The notes under the pieces: model-generated | What the model was told of the DNA's origin: nothing | Database searches by the model: none | What the model saw: the letters and a program-made list of their open reading frames with translations, nothing else | Shown here: one piece after another, positions 36,704 to 45,818 of the stretch | How positions within the stretch are numbered: the first letter of the stretch is position 1 | Layout of the letters: each line of letters starts with the position of its first letter | Translations under genes and position numbers: made by a program | Source of the DNA: Porphyridium purpureum | Taxonomy: Eukaryota > Rhodophyta > Bangiophyceae > Porphyridiales > Porphyridiaceae | Length of the DNA stretch: 64,000 nt | Reading direction: 5' to 3' | Assembly (NCBI GenBank): GCA_008690995.1 | Contig: VRMN01000001.1 | Span: 1,922,001 to 1,986,000, forward strand

Positions 36704-37777
36704 ATGTCACGGCAACCTGCAGCTGCGACGACGGACGGCCAAGTGGATCAGAACGCACGCAAGATGGAGGAGAATGGTGAGGCTGAGGAAGTAGTGCGTG
36801 AGAGTCGTCGGCAAAGACGGCGGCGGCGATCTTTGTCTGCGCTGGACGGGGAAAACGGTGTTCGCGACCCAGCTTCTGAATCTACGCGGACTGGTCCGTC
36901 TTCGCGCCAATCCATTGACGTTTGTGTGAGTCTGGATGCTTTCTGGGAACACGAGCAGCGCTCCAACGTCAGTGATGATCTCGTTTCTACGGAAAAGCAC
37001 ACTAAGAAGAAGCGCAGGTCCTTGCCAGGTGCCCAAGCATTAGCGGATGGTTCGAATGAAGCGCAGCAGCCCAGCAAAGCCAGGTCGTTGGCACAGGTTA
37101 TGAAATCTGTCAAGCATCCTGAGCGGTGGGTAGATCGCCTAGCACGGGTTCTGGAGAAGAGTGTGGACTTGCTGGATCTATGCACTAGCGATATGAGGAC
37201 TGAGAGCGCGAACCCTGGTAATGAGCGGGAAGATTTGCTTGAAAAGCCAAAGGCACGTGACAAGGATATCGTGTCTTTAATGGTCGCTGACTTAATCAAA
37301 CTGAATGGTGCTCTGCCAAACCTCGCACGTGCGTCAATCTGGCGGCGCGCCTCGCGTTGCGCGACGTTCCACGAAAGGCAGGCAAGTAAAGCGGCAGCGA
37401 GAGAGGAGCAGCACCGCGAATCCGAGAAAGTCAGATCCGACGGACGCTTTGCGTTTTTAGAGGACGGCGCTGGGTCGGACTTTGAACTTTTCTCGACGGA
37501 GTTAGGAATGAAGTATACCGCAAGCGTCGGTGCGCTTGACCCAGCTGCGGGGGACACGCAAACAAAGTTTGAAGATCTTTTTATGGAATTTGCAACCAGG
37601 GAATTTGAACCTTCCATGGACAAGCTGATGTCATCGGAGAATCTGGATGCCGAGCGTACCTTGCTGCTTGCTCGCTTCCTGCGACAAAGCGCTGGCGCAT
37701 TCCACGAGAATTATCAACGAGCCGCAATTGACCTTTTTCACAGCGACAGAATGTGTGCACGTGAAGCCACGGAGTAA
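36704..37777 (+). CDS. Basic, probably nuclear protein of unknown function
   Basis: This 357-residue protein is not recognised. The N-terminal third is charged and low in complexity. It carries two likely nuclear localisation signals, SRRQRRRRRSLS (about 36-47) and KKKRRSLPG (about 100-108). The rest is predicted mostly helical, with WVDRLARVLEKSVDLLDLC and VADLIKLNGALPNLARASIW, and ends in an acidic helical segment (FEDLFMEFATREFEPSM). The frame is open for 89 codons upstream, but the first ATG in it is 36704. Its stop codon is only 72 bases from that of the convergent Ca2+-ATPase gene. Composition would fit a ribosome-biogenesis or chromatin factor, without any family motif to confirm it. 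Confidence 0.6.
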   Translation: MSRQPAAATTDGQVDQNARKMEENGEAEEVVRESRRQRRRRRSLSALDGENGVRDPASESTRTGPSSRQSIDVCVSLDAFWEHEQRSNVSDDLVSTEKHTKKKRRSLPGAQALADGSNEAQQPSKARSLAQVMKSVKHPERWVDRLARVLEKSVDLLDLCTSDMRTESANPGNEREDLLEKPKARDKDIVSLMVADLIKLNGALPNLARASIWRRASRCATFHERQASKAAAREEQHRESEKVRSDGRFAFLEDGAGSDFELFSTELGMKYTASVGALDPAAGDTQTKFEDLFMEFATREFEPSMDKLMSSENLDAERTLLLARFLRQSAGAFHENYQRAAIDLFHSDRMCAREATE

Positions 37778-37849
37778 AGTGACTTGATCAAGTTGCTCGC
37801 TCAGCATAAGATCGACAAGATACCGTTCGCCAAGATCATGATATATCTT

Positions 37850-40800
37850 CTACCGCTTGTCGTCTCGTCTCAGAAGTACAAACTTCAGGAATTCATCCAC
37901 CGCAACCACTGGTGCAGCGCATGCAACAATCCACCCCCACTCATCCAGCGGCAGGGGAGCATTCCCGAACACGCGAGCGAGTGGTGCAAAGTACAGCGTG
38001 GCGACATGAGCGCAAAAAGACACGGTAATTCCTGCAACGAGCCACTTGTTGCGCCACGGTGGAACGCGCAGCAGCGATTCGCGCTCAGAGACACTGTTCA
38101 AGGCGTTGAACATCTCTAGGGTGACCATGGTGCTCATTGCCACCGTGCGCGCTGCACACGCTGCACCATCTCTCTCACTGGCTCCACTGAAGAGCCCACT
38201 CGTCATCAGCTGTGCGTCCGCAAAGGAAAGCATCGGACCATGCACAGAGAAGCATAGATAGTGGATGTATGTCGCCATGCATGCCAGGCCACAATACAGC
38301 CCCACGCTCATAAAGCGAATGATGCTGATGCGGTCGATGATGGATGCGTCTGGGCTCACAGGAGCCTGCTGCATCACATTCGAGTCGCGCGGATTAAACG
38401 ATAACGCGGCAGCTGGTAGGCCGTCAGTCACGAGGTTCAGCCACAGAAGCTGCACAGGGACGAATGGATCCGGCAGGTGCAACATCGACGCAAAAAATAG
38501 CGCAAAGACCTCCCCCACGTTGCTGCTAATCAAGTATCGTGTAAGCTGCCGAATATTCGCATAAATGCTGCGCCCCTCGGACACCGCCGCAACAATGGTG
38601 GCGAAATTATCGTCCGCCAAAACCATTTTGCTCGCCTCCCTCGCCACGGCCGTGCCGCTTCCCATGGCAATACCGATGTCGGCGCGCTTGAGCGCAGGCG
38701 CGTCGTTCACGCCGTCCCCAGTCATTGCGACGACGAGCCCTTTCCGCTTCAGTAGATCTACGATACGCAGTTTGTCGAGCGGGTCTGTGCGACTGAAGAT
38801 ACTTGTTGAATCGAGACGCTTCATGGCCTCGATATCTGACAAGCTCGCGAGCTCGCTGCCTGTCATCACTTGGTCGCTGTTGCCATCTGTGATGCCCACT
38901 TGCATGCAAACTCTCACTGCAGTGGCCTCTGCATCGCCTGTGATTACTATGATCCGGATGCCTGCATCCTTCGCTTCGCGCACCGCCCCCTCAACTTCCT
39001 CACGCGGGGGGTCTAGAATACCGCACAAGCCCACAAGCGTGAGGCCGCTCTCATATGTCTCCACATAAGCACAGTCGTCGAGCCTTGCTACGTCCAAGGC
39101 TGGTAAGTCCGTGCGTTGTGCTAGTGCAATGATGCGCAGCCCGTCGCGGCTCCACGACGACATGATTTGCGCTTTGACATCCTCGCTCAGCGCTACCGTA
39201 GCTCCTGTTTCCGTCAGAATGCTCGAGCAGCGAGCCATAACACTTTCTGGTGCACCCTTCACGTAGAGTATGCTCCGAGACTGCTCGTCTTCCACAATCA
39301 CTCCCATGGAACGTCTGTGTCTGTCGAATTCGAGCGTTTGTGTCCGCCGAAGCGACGCTTCAAATACAGCGCGTGCATTGCGCCTCTGCAGCACCTGCTG
39401 TGTGATTTTTTCGGCAAGCACGAGCAGGCTGAGCTCTGTGCTTTCTCCTGTCGTACGCAGAGGCTGCGCGTTCTTGTCCGCGTTCTCTTCCGCGTTCCCG
39501 TCCGCGTCTTTGCTGAACTCGATGCGTGCATCATTACACAGAACGCAGATCCGCGCCATGGTTAGAAGAGGCTCCACGCATGAGTCGCCAAATTCGCCAT
39601 TCATGAGAACACGACCAGTGGAGCTGTAGCCATTTCCACTGACCGCGAGCAGCTCGGCCGGTCGCGACGGAAATGAAATGTTTTGCACGCACATGCGATT
39701 CATCGTGAGCGTGCCTGTCTTGTCACTGCAAATTACCTGGGTGCTCCCCAACGTCTCCGCGGCGGGGAGATATCGAACAATGGCAGCACGTCGCGCCATT
39801 CGATTCGCACCGAGCGCCAGGCTGGACGTGACCACTGCCGGGAGCCCCTCCGGAACGGCTGCAATCGCGAGGGCGACGGACGTCTTGAGGTGGAACAGTG
39901 CGTTCTCTATCAAAGAGCTGCTGTCCTTCAGGGAATCGGTACTTATCGAGTTTGCCACGTTTGCCGCCCAAATTACCGAACAGAACACGAGCACGATAAG
40001 CGACAGCTGGTTTCCGAATACCTCGAGCTTTCTCTGAAGTGGCGTGAGTTCACGAGTCGCGACTTCGAAACCCGTCAAGCTGGCACGAATGCGACCGATC
40101 TCTGTATTTAGTCCCGTAGCTGTAACGAGCGCCAGACACCGTCCAGACACCACTGCAGATCCGCAAAACGCCATGCAGTCCAACTCACTCAAAGACGTGT
40201 TTGTCCGTGCCACCAGTGCGGCTCCTCCCACTCCGCTTGATGATAGAGATGGCGTTTCCGACTTGCAAACCGCCTCGCTCTCTCCAGTGATGACACTCTG
40301 GTCAACCTGAAGCCTTGGACTCAGGATATGCGCCACTCGCACGTCGGCGGGAACCTTGTCGCCATTTTTCAGGCAAACGACGTCACCAGGTACAAGCTCT
40401 GAGGCATCCACAACTTGACTGATACCGCCATCGCGTAGGACGACGCAAGAAACCTTTTCGTATTCCTTGAGCGCTGCAATCGCGTTCTCGGCGCTACTCT
40501 CTTGCGCCAAGCCCACACACGCATTCAGCACCAGGAACAGGGACAGCACGATTGGTTCCACAAAATACTCGAGAAGTAATGGCTGATCACGATGCTCAAA
40601 TATGCTGAGCGCAAGCGACCCACCCGTAGCCAGCAGCAGCAGCAGCACCAACCGGTCCTCCAATTGGGCCAAAATCTTTCTCCACAGAGGCACAGGCGGC
40701 TCATCGGGCACCGAATTGAACCCATACAGCGCCCTGCGCGCTTCGACCTGCTGTGTAGACAGCCCAGACTCGAGTGAGTCCAGCTCAAAGTCAATGAGCA

Positions 40801-41203
40801 GCTGCGCGATGTCGCGGCGCGCGTGGCTTTGTGCTTCTTTCTGCCCCGGTGCAAGCACCGCTTTTGCGCTCTTTTCGTCCACGACCATGCACATCCGACG
40901 CTCAAGCGTTTTACATCTTGCATTCGCAATCAACGGAATACTCCTTCTGGCGCCGTATGCGTGCGACCGTGTCCATGGCGTGATGGATCTGCGGCTGCAA
41001 CAAGAAATATCTTTGGTCCGCGCGCACACCTTGTGCGCGAGAGCGGTAAACGCAAATGCCATTGCAAAAATCAATGCCAGGAGAATGCGCCGGCCGCGGA
41101 CGCAGTAGCGATGCAGGGTCCGGCGACGGCGCAGTCTGGTCCAGATCTTTCTCCTCCACGACGCCCCTTCCGACCATCCGACGCAGCGCCATTGGATGTT
41201 CAT
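37850..41203 (-). CDS. P2A (SERCA-type) Ca2+-transporting P-type ATPase with long N-terminal extension
   Basis: This 1,117-residue Ca2+ pump has the phosphorylation motif SDKTGTLTMN (D494), hinge MTGDGVNDAPALKRADIGIA, TGES loop VITGESEAV, and the Ca2+-site residues of SERCA. These are PEGLPAVVTSSLALG (M4), SSNVGEVFALF (M5) and LLWLNLVTDGLPAAALSFNP (M6). About 120 residues precede the conserved cation-ATPase N-domain. This extension is Arg-rich with a hydrophobic stretch (ILLALIFAMAFAFTALA, about 40-56), unusual for an ER pump and suggestive of an organelle-targeting or signal-anchor sequence. A later Met at residue 106 would give a conventional SERCA length, so the extension might be untranslated. 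The C-terminus lacks a clear KKxx ER-retrieval signal. Confidence 0.92.
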   Translation of the reverse strand: MNIQWRCVGWSEGASWRRKIWTRLRRRRTLHRYCVRGRRILLALIFAMAFAFTALAHKVCARTKDISCCSRRSITPWTRSHAYGARRSIPLIANARCKTLERRMCMVVDEKSAKAVLAPGQKEAQSHARRDIAQLLIDFELDSLESGLSTQQVEARRALYGFNSVPDEPPVPLWRKILAQLEDRLVLLLLLATGGSLALSIFEHRDQPLLLEYFVEPIVLSLFLVLNACVGLAQESSAENAIAALKEYEKVSCVVLRDGGISQVVDASELVPGDVVCLKNGDKVPADVRVAHILSPRLQVDQSVITGESEAVCKSETPSLSSSGVGGAALVARTNTSLSELDCMAFCGSAVVSGRCLALVTATGLNTEIGRIRASLTGFEVATRELTPLQRKLEVFGNQLSLIVLVFCSVIWAANVANSISTDSLKDSSSLIENALFHLKTSVALAIAAVPEGLPAVVTSSLALGANRMARRAAIVRYLPAAETLGSTQVICSDKTGTLTMNRMCVQNISFPSRPAELLAVSGNGYSSTGRVLMNGEFGDSCVEPLLTMARICVLCNDARIEFSKDADGNAEENADKNAQPLRTTGESTELSLLVLAEKITQQVLQRRNARAVFEASLRRTQTLEFDRHRRSMGVIVEDEQSRSILYVKGAPESVMARCSSILTETGATVALSEDVKAQIMSSWSRDGLRIIALAQRTDLPALDVARLDDCAYVETYESGLTLVGLCGILDPPREEVEGAVREAKDAGIRIIVITGDAEATAVRVCMQVGITDGNSDQVMTGSELASLSDIEAMKRLDSTSIFSRTDPLDKLRIVDLLKRKGLVVAMTGDGVNDAPALKRADIGIAMGSGTAVAREASKMVLADDNFATIVAAVSEGRSIYANIRQLTRYLISSNVGEVFALFFASMLHLPDPFVPVQLLWLNLVTDGLPAAALSFNPRDSNVMQQAPVSPDASIIDRISIIRFMSVGLYCGLACMATYIHYLCFSVHGPMLSFADAQLMTSGLFSGASERDGAACAARTVAMSTMVTLEMFNALNSVSERESLLRVPPWRNKWLVAGITVSFCAHVATLYFAPLARVFGNAPLPLDEWGWIVACAAPVVAVDEFLKFVLLRRDDKR

Positions 41204-41305
41204 CGTCCATCCTTATTCTAAAAACAAGCATTTTAGTACGAAGGAAGGAAAAGTGGCTGGCGCTGAAACGCATTCGGTGTGTCCCGCTGTCCGTCCGGCT
41301 GCTCG

Positions 41306-42010
41306 TTAGCTGGATGGCAACCAGTCGCGCACAACGACTAAGTGCGTGATGAAGAAGGTGGCGACGAGCAAGAAGATGCCAGTCCACGCACCACGCTTGA
41401 CCCACATCATGGACGGCGACTCCTCGTATTCACCCTTCTTCTTTTGCTTGGATCTCAGAGTGGGTTGCTTGAGCTCTTCGCTCAGCCGGGTTGCGTAGTC
41501 TTCCCGCATCAGCTTGATGAGATCTGCGTCCTGCTCAGCCAATGACAATTCGCGCCTTTTGCTGGACCCTGCCTTTGTCTTCGCCCTTCCGGCGTCTGTA
41601 CTCTGGCCGTCCGAGCCTGCATCCTCCGATGCGTGCACCGTCCCAGCCGCAGACCCTTCGGTGTCCCGAGACCTCGTCGGAACCTCAGCGCTACCTTCCG
41701 CTTTATCTGCGCGCCGTGCGCGTCCACCGCCCTGGTTCCGTGCGCGCTTGCCCTTCTTATTCGAGGCGGCACACACCACATCCCCCCCTCGCTGACCTAA
41801 CCGTCCAGCGCTTCCGCCGGCGCACAGACCAGGACATGCCGGAAGCTGCACAAACCCCACGCCAAAGCCCATGCTTCCCATTCCAACACTCTGTCCCTGA
41901 GCTCTCGTGCCCTGGGCGACGTCGAGATTCCAGGACTCCAACTTGTTCGACCTCGCACGTCGAGTACGCGACTTTGCACGCGAGACAAGAAAAGTACACA
42001 ACTGTACCAT
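41306..42010 (-). CDS. Probable plastid single-pass membrane protein (unknown function)
   Basis: This 234-residue protein is not recognised. Residues 1-about 80 are rich in Arg, Ser and Gly and end in VVCAASNKKG, which looks like a plastid transit-peptide cleavage region. A basic, disordered stretch follows (about 80-150), then a helical segment (SLAEQDADLIKLMREDYATR). One transmembrane helix lies near the C-terminus (GIFLLVATFFITHLVVV), leaving a tail of a few residues. The ATG at 42010 was chosen because it gives the transit-like N-terminus; the frame is open far upstream with another ATG at 42133. A GTACAG motif overlaps the start codon region. It is transcribed in the same direction as the Ca2+-ATPase gene, 102 bases apart. 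Confidence 0.55.
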   Translation of the reverse strand: MVQLCTFLVSRAKSRTRRARSNKLESWNLDVAQGTRAQGQSVGMGSMGFGVGFVQLPACPGLCAGGSAGRLGQRGGDVVCAASNKKGKRARNQGGGRARRADKAEGSAEVPTRSRDTEGSAAGTVHASEDAGSDGQSTDAGRAKTKAGSSKRRELSLAEQDADLIKLMREDYATRLSEELKQPTLRSKQKKKGEYEESPSMMWVKRGAWTGIFLLVATFFITHLVVVRDWLPSS

Positions 42011-42912
42011 ATTAAAAGTACAGCTGTTCCTATGCGGGTGTACTAAAGGTTCAGTGGAAGGTTTGCGTTGACTGCAGGTGCGTGGGCACTCGCTTGCAGC
42101 AGGGAGAGGAGCCTGCTCATGTTGTGGTGGCATGGCGCGCCTGCCTCGTGCGAAGCAACGCACACTTATACAGTGTTTACGCACATCACGTGCATCATGT
42201 TTGCAGGAGGTCTGCACACAGAGCCAGAAGCTGGCGTGGAATTCGGGTTGTGCGCAGCGGGATGCACCAGCCCATGCGGTGCGATGCTGCGCCAGGGTTA
42301 TTTGTTTGTCCACCCGTTGATATTGTTCGGCTGACTGGAGACAAAGCCAATTTGGCTCAGATATCACATCCGCCGTGCGTGTACAATGTGCGCGCACCCG
42401 TTGTGATCGTCAGATTATTCTGAACGTACATCTTAAAAAGCATTTGTTCCCAACGGCTCAACGCTGATTCGACTCTGCGACAGCTTCGAAGGTTTCACTA
42501 GTGGTTTGAGATGATGCATTTTGTCTTTGGCATTCTCCATTCATCATCGCCAAGGGGTTCCTTTGTGTGTTTTCGGGGAGACTGCATGTTGCATGGCGTA
42601 GTGCACTGCGGATCCGGGATTCGGCCGCTCTCTCCAAATTGACCTTCGAAGGTATATGGCAGAAACTGCTCTGCATCCTCTGGCAGCGGAAGTCCAAGCA
42701 GAGACACAGGAGAGCAGATAGAGCAAAATCAACTGCACAGACAAGCCAAAACTGAAAGCGGAGTGAGTTTAGAGAGACATACTGCGCACCCCAATGGTCG
42801 GGATGTGAGATGAAGAGCTGCGTAACCGGTTTTCATTGACCAGGAGCACCAGCGCAGAGGAGTAACGTGGACATCTGCAAACGCCCAAACGAAACTTCAG
42901 AAGGTTAAGACG
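42011..42912. other. Intergenic region
   Basis: These 902 bases hold the upstream region of the putative plastid membrane protein and of the small broken gene at 42913. A GTACAGC motif lies at about 42021. No other gene was supported. Confidence 0.4.
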
Positions 42913-43138
42913 ATGACGACGCGTGTAGTCATTCCTGTGCAATGGCCGGGCTCTGAGCTCAAGATCAGTCGGAAAACCCAGATCGTTGTAATTGAAGCAG
43001 ATCTTCTGTTACCGGGCGTGCAGGTGTAAAGCCTGCGATTTGCTCTTTGCGTATCATAACTTCACGTCCTTTGACCTGCCGTTTCTGGAGCGTATCCCAG
43101 AGGTCGATGAAGACGATGAGCAGAAGCTAGAAAAGTGA
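42913..43138 (+). pseudogene. Frame-broken third member of the CxxC...IPEVD small-protein family
   Basis: An ATG at 42913 opens 38 codons (MTTRVVIPVQWPGSELK... to LLLPGVQV) ending at a TAA (43027). In the next frame, overlapping this point, the sequence reads RCKACDLLFAYH. Exactly 19 residues after the second Cys comes IPEVDEDDEQKLEK, then a TGA at 43136. RCxxC, the 19-residue spacing and IPEVDE equal those of the proteins at 26025 and 28004. The two halves therefore look like one gene with a one-frame shift at about 43010-43027. It may be a decayed copy. A tiny intron or ribosomal frameshift is less likely. Without the two paralogues this would not be noticed. Confidence 0.55.
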
Positions 43139-43274
43139 AAGCTCGAACCCTTGGAAATAGTCTTGGAAGAATTGTGGACCCTGTCGAGCCGCTGCGAGTC
43201 GCGTTGACATAAAAGAACATCGTCTCGCCAAGTGACTAGAGCTCGATTGCAAAGTCGTGAACGAAAGGGACCTG

Positions 43275-43300
43275 CACTGTACTCAACCCACGAACTGTAC
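43275..43300 (-). promoter_or_regulatory. Two GTACAGT motifs (minus orientation) upstream of the BTB gene
   Basis: ACTGTAC occurs at 43275-43281 and 43294-43300, 93-118 bases before the ATG at 43393. The paired arrangement resembles the triple cluster upstream of the UBX-protein gene. Confidence 0.4.
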
Positions 43301-43392
43301 TTTGAGCAGGACGCTTGCAGTCCGGGGCAATTGGACCCCGGGGCTTGGTGGAGAGTCGAGAGACAAGCAGCGGAAGCTCCGCGTGGTTGGGA

Positions 43393-45450
43393 ATGGAGCC
43401 GGCCTTGGCTGATTCCGAAAGTTCAGTAGCCATCCGTGCGGCAGCTGTTATTAACTCGCATGCAGATGTTGCCAGCGCCGCAGGCGGGTGGATGATCGAA
43501 TTGTCGACAAAGCCATTCGGAGGCCGCATTGCGCGCGCGAACTTTGACGCGGTGTGTCGCGCGTTTCAAGAACTGGTGCGTGAAGACGCAATTGATCTCA
43601 GCGTCGTACGAGACGTGCTGCGGATCATACATCAAACGCGCATTCTGGCTGTGCACCCAAAGTGCGACCTGCGTCAGAGCGGACAAATCGAAGCCGCTGT
43701 GGTCGACGAACTGCGCGAGTGGCTGGACGTGCTTTCACAATTACTCGTGAACAGTTTGGATCACGTCACAGGTACGACCAATCCAGAGACTGCTCCGCAT
43801 GCGGACGCGATTATGCTACCTTACACATCATATCGCAGGAGTAAGTAACGCTTTCCAGCAGAGTATTCTGTTTCTCCGTTCTTGGTCATGGAAATTGAGG
43901 CATTGTGCCCGTTTGCAAGCCCGTACCATGCTCCGCGAAAGCAATCATGTGCCGCTGAGTACGATGAAGAAGTCGTTGTTGCTGAGGAGTTTGCAAATAC
44001 CCTTTTGTTTGCTAGCAGCAGCGATACAAAAAATGCGCCGCCAGAAACGCTCGCACGCGCTCTGCATCGTCTCGCGGTGTCGGATGAGTTTCTTGACGTG
44101 GCCATTACGTGTGCGCAGGACGAGAGTGATGAGGATGCAGAGTCCGTGCCTGAGAAAGACGAGAACGACACAGAAAGTTCCAGTGAGACAGAACGGGGTG
44201 TCGGTGTCGAGCGAGAGGAACAGAGGGCAGAGAAATCTGTGGTGCGCGCCAACTCGCTCCTTCTTAGTGCGGCTTCCGAATACTTTGCAGCATTCCTTCA
44301 AAATGGGTGGAGTCAGTGTGCTCTGACAGAAGTGGCTGCTGCTGCCGAGTTAGTGCCGTCGAGTAGACGCCCGCTTCAATATCAGCATGTGCTGGTGAAG
44401 CCGAACGTGAAGCGTTCGGTGATGAGAACGATTGTGTCCTTCTGCCAGCGCGAGCCCGTAGATTTGACAATTGCAAATTGCCTCGAAGTGCTCATTGCGG
44501 CTGACGAACTCCAGCTAAACGAGCTTGTTGATTTCGCGAGCGCATACTTGCACAACGAGCTCGTTGATAGATACCCGCTCGAAACGATGGACATGCTACC
44601 ACCCAACCTAAACCTGCCCGTGTTGCATGAGATCGACTCGGCCTGCTTAGCTAGGGTGCAAGCAAACTTCCAACATATCCTTGGCTCTCAAGAGCGGTTG
44701 ATGGGGTTGCAACCTTACACTTTGGTACGTCTGCTCAGTGTCTCTGGTATCGTAACATGTGTGATCCCGGAGACGCTTATCTGGAACATTGTGCTGGCAT
44801 ATGCAAGCGAGCGAGTCAGCCAAGAAGCGTCAGCCGCGAATGAGTCGTTATCTCAAGTTCTAAGTCCATTAATACGGCAAGGAGCTGTGCGTTTGCTAGA
44901 CCTGAACACCTTCTTTGTTGCTCAAAATATCGAGCCATTAGGCGTTCTTGACCGTGATCTGCTTTTGTTCAAGTACCGTTTTGACGCCATGCTGGCCGCG
45001 GGTATGCGTCGGCGACTGTTCAAAGAGCGCAAGCTCTGGCAGAGGCACACAAGACGAGCACCTGTCGTATGGGAGAGCTCGCATCCTCATGCTGTGGACG
45101 TAAGTCCCGCCGAGCCCATGCGTTTCAGCATGTGCGCTCCCCGGTGGGCATCGCGAATCATGGCCGTGATAGATTCACGTACGCAGCTGAGCAATGGTGC
45201 CCAGATTGGTTTCTTTGTCAATCCTCAAGCGCGTTCAGACGAGTGGAGATCCGCTACTTTTTCAATGCAGCTAGTTGAAGTTTATTCGAATGAATCGGAG
45301 GCGTTCCGAACCACACGTAAGACCACCAAAATGTTGGCCATTGAGCATCGGGAGCTGAGCTTGCTCTTCGTTTCATACAAGGAGGGAATGGACCGAGAAG
45401 GCATCACTCCCGGCTGGGGATTCAAAGTGACGCTCTACCCGGTGTTTTGA
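43393..45450 (+). CDS. BTB/POZ-BACK domain protein, probably two exons
   Basis: Two adjacent frames appear to form one gene. The first (43393-43848, 151 codons) encodes a helical N-terminal region. The second (from about 43861 to 45450) encodes a BTB fold: SDEFLDVAITC, an acidic insertion, VVRANSLLLSAASEYFAAFL, HVLVKPNVKRSVMRTIVSF and LEVLIAADELQLNELVDFAS. A BACK-like helical region follows, then a C-terminal beta-rich domain ending GWGFKVTLYPVF. A GT-AG intron from 43772 (GTACGA) to 43858 or 43861 (TTTCCAG/CAG), 87 or 90 bases, joins them in phase. Such proteins are usually substrate adaptors of Cullin-3 ubiquitin ligases. If the intron is wrong, the BTB protein starts at the ATG at 43888 and the first frame is a separate small protein. 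Confidence 0.7.
43772..43858 (+). other. Candidate spliceosomal intron in the BTB gene
   Basis: The donor is G/GTACGA and the acceptor TTTCCAG (or CAG at 43861). Removal of 87 or 90 bases keeps the reading frame across the two open frames. A second donor with perfect consensus, GTAAGT at 43841, is also phase-compatible but would leave an intron of only 18-21 bases. Introns appear rare in the rest of the window. Confidence 0.45.
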
Positions 45451-45818
45451 GGCGTCTCCTTTCTTATCTACTAGGAGTCGCTACTAGTGTTCTGAGTAAT
45501 TTGTTCATCATAGTCGAGCAATAGTATCATGCATTCTGCAATCATGATTTGGAAAAGGGCTTGGCTGGATCATTGCACTAGAGCAAACCGGACACAGAAA
45601 CCCGTATTTGTGCGAAACCTTGACAAACGTGGCTAGTGATGAAATGACTTCTGCGTCAGAGTTACTTCTTCGATCTGCCGAGGTAGGCGAACATGGAGCA
45701 CCTTGAGACAACTACTATGGCGGTCTTTGCTCTAATTGGAACTTGAACATTGAAGCTCTCCATACTCAATCTGCATCAACAAGTCCTAGATTTAGTATGC
45801 TTCTCCGTTCCACTATTT
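45451..45818. other. Intergenic region between convergent genes
   Basis: These 368 bases separate the stop codons of the BTB gene and the coiled-coil gene. One minus-strand frame here contains a CPVC motif but has no ATG, so it was not called. Confidence 0.5.

Noticed and set aside
45508-45711. A minus-strand frame with FLCPVC and HDC that could suggest a zinc finger or a fourth CxxC family member
   Set aside because: It has no ATG, lacks the IPE(I/V)D element and has only one clear CxxC.
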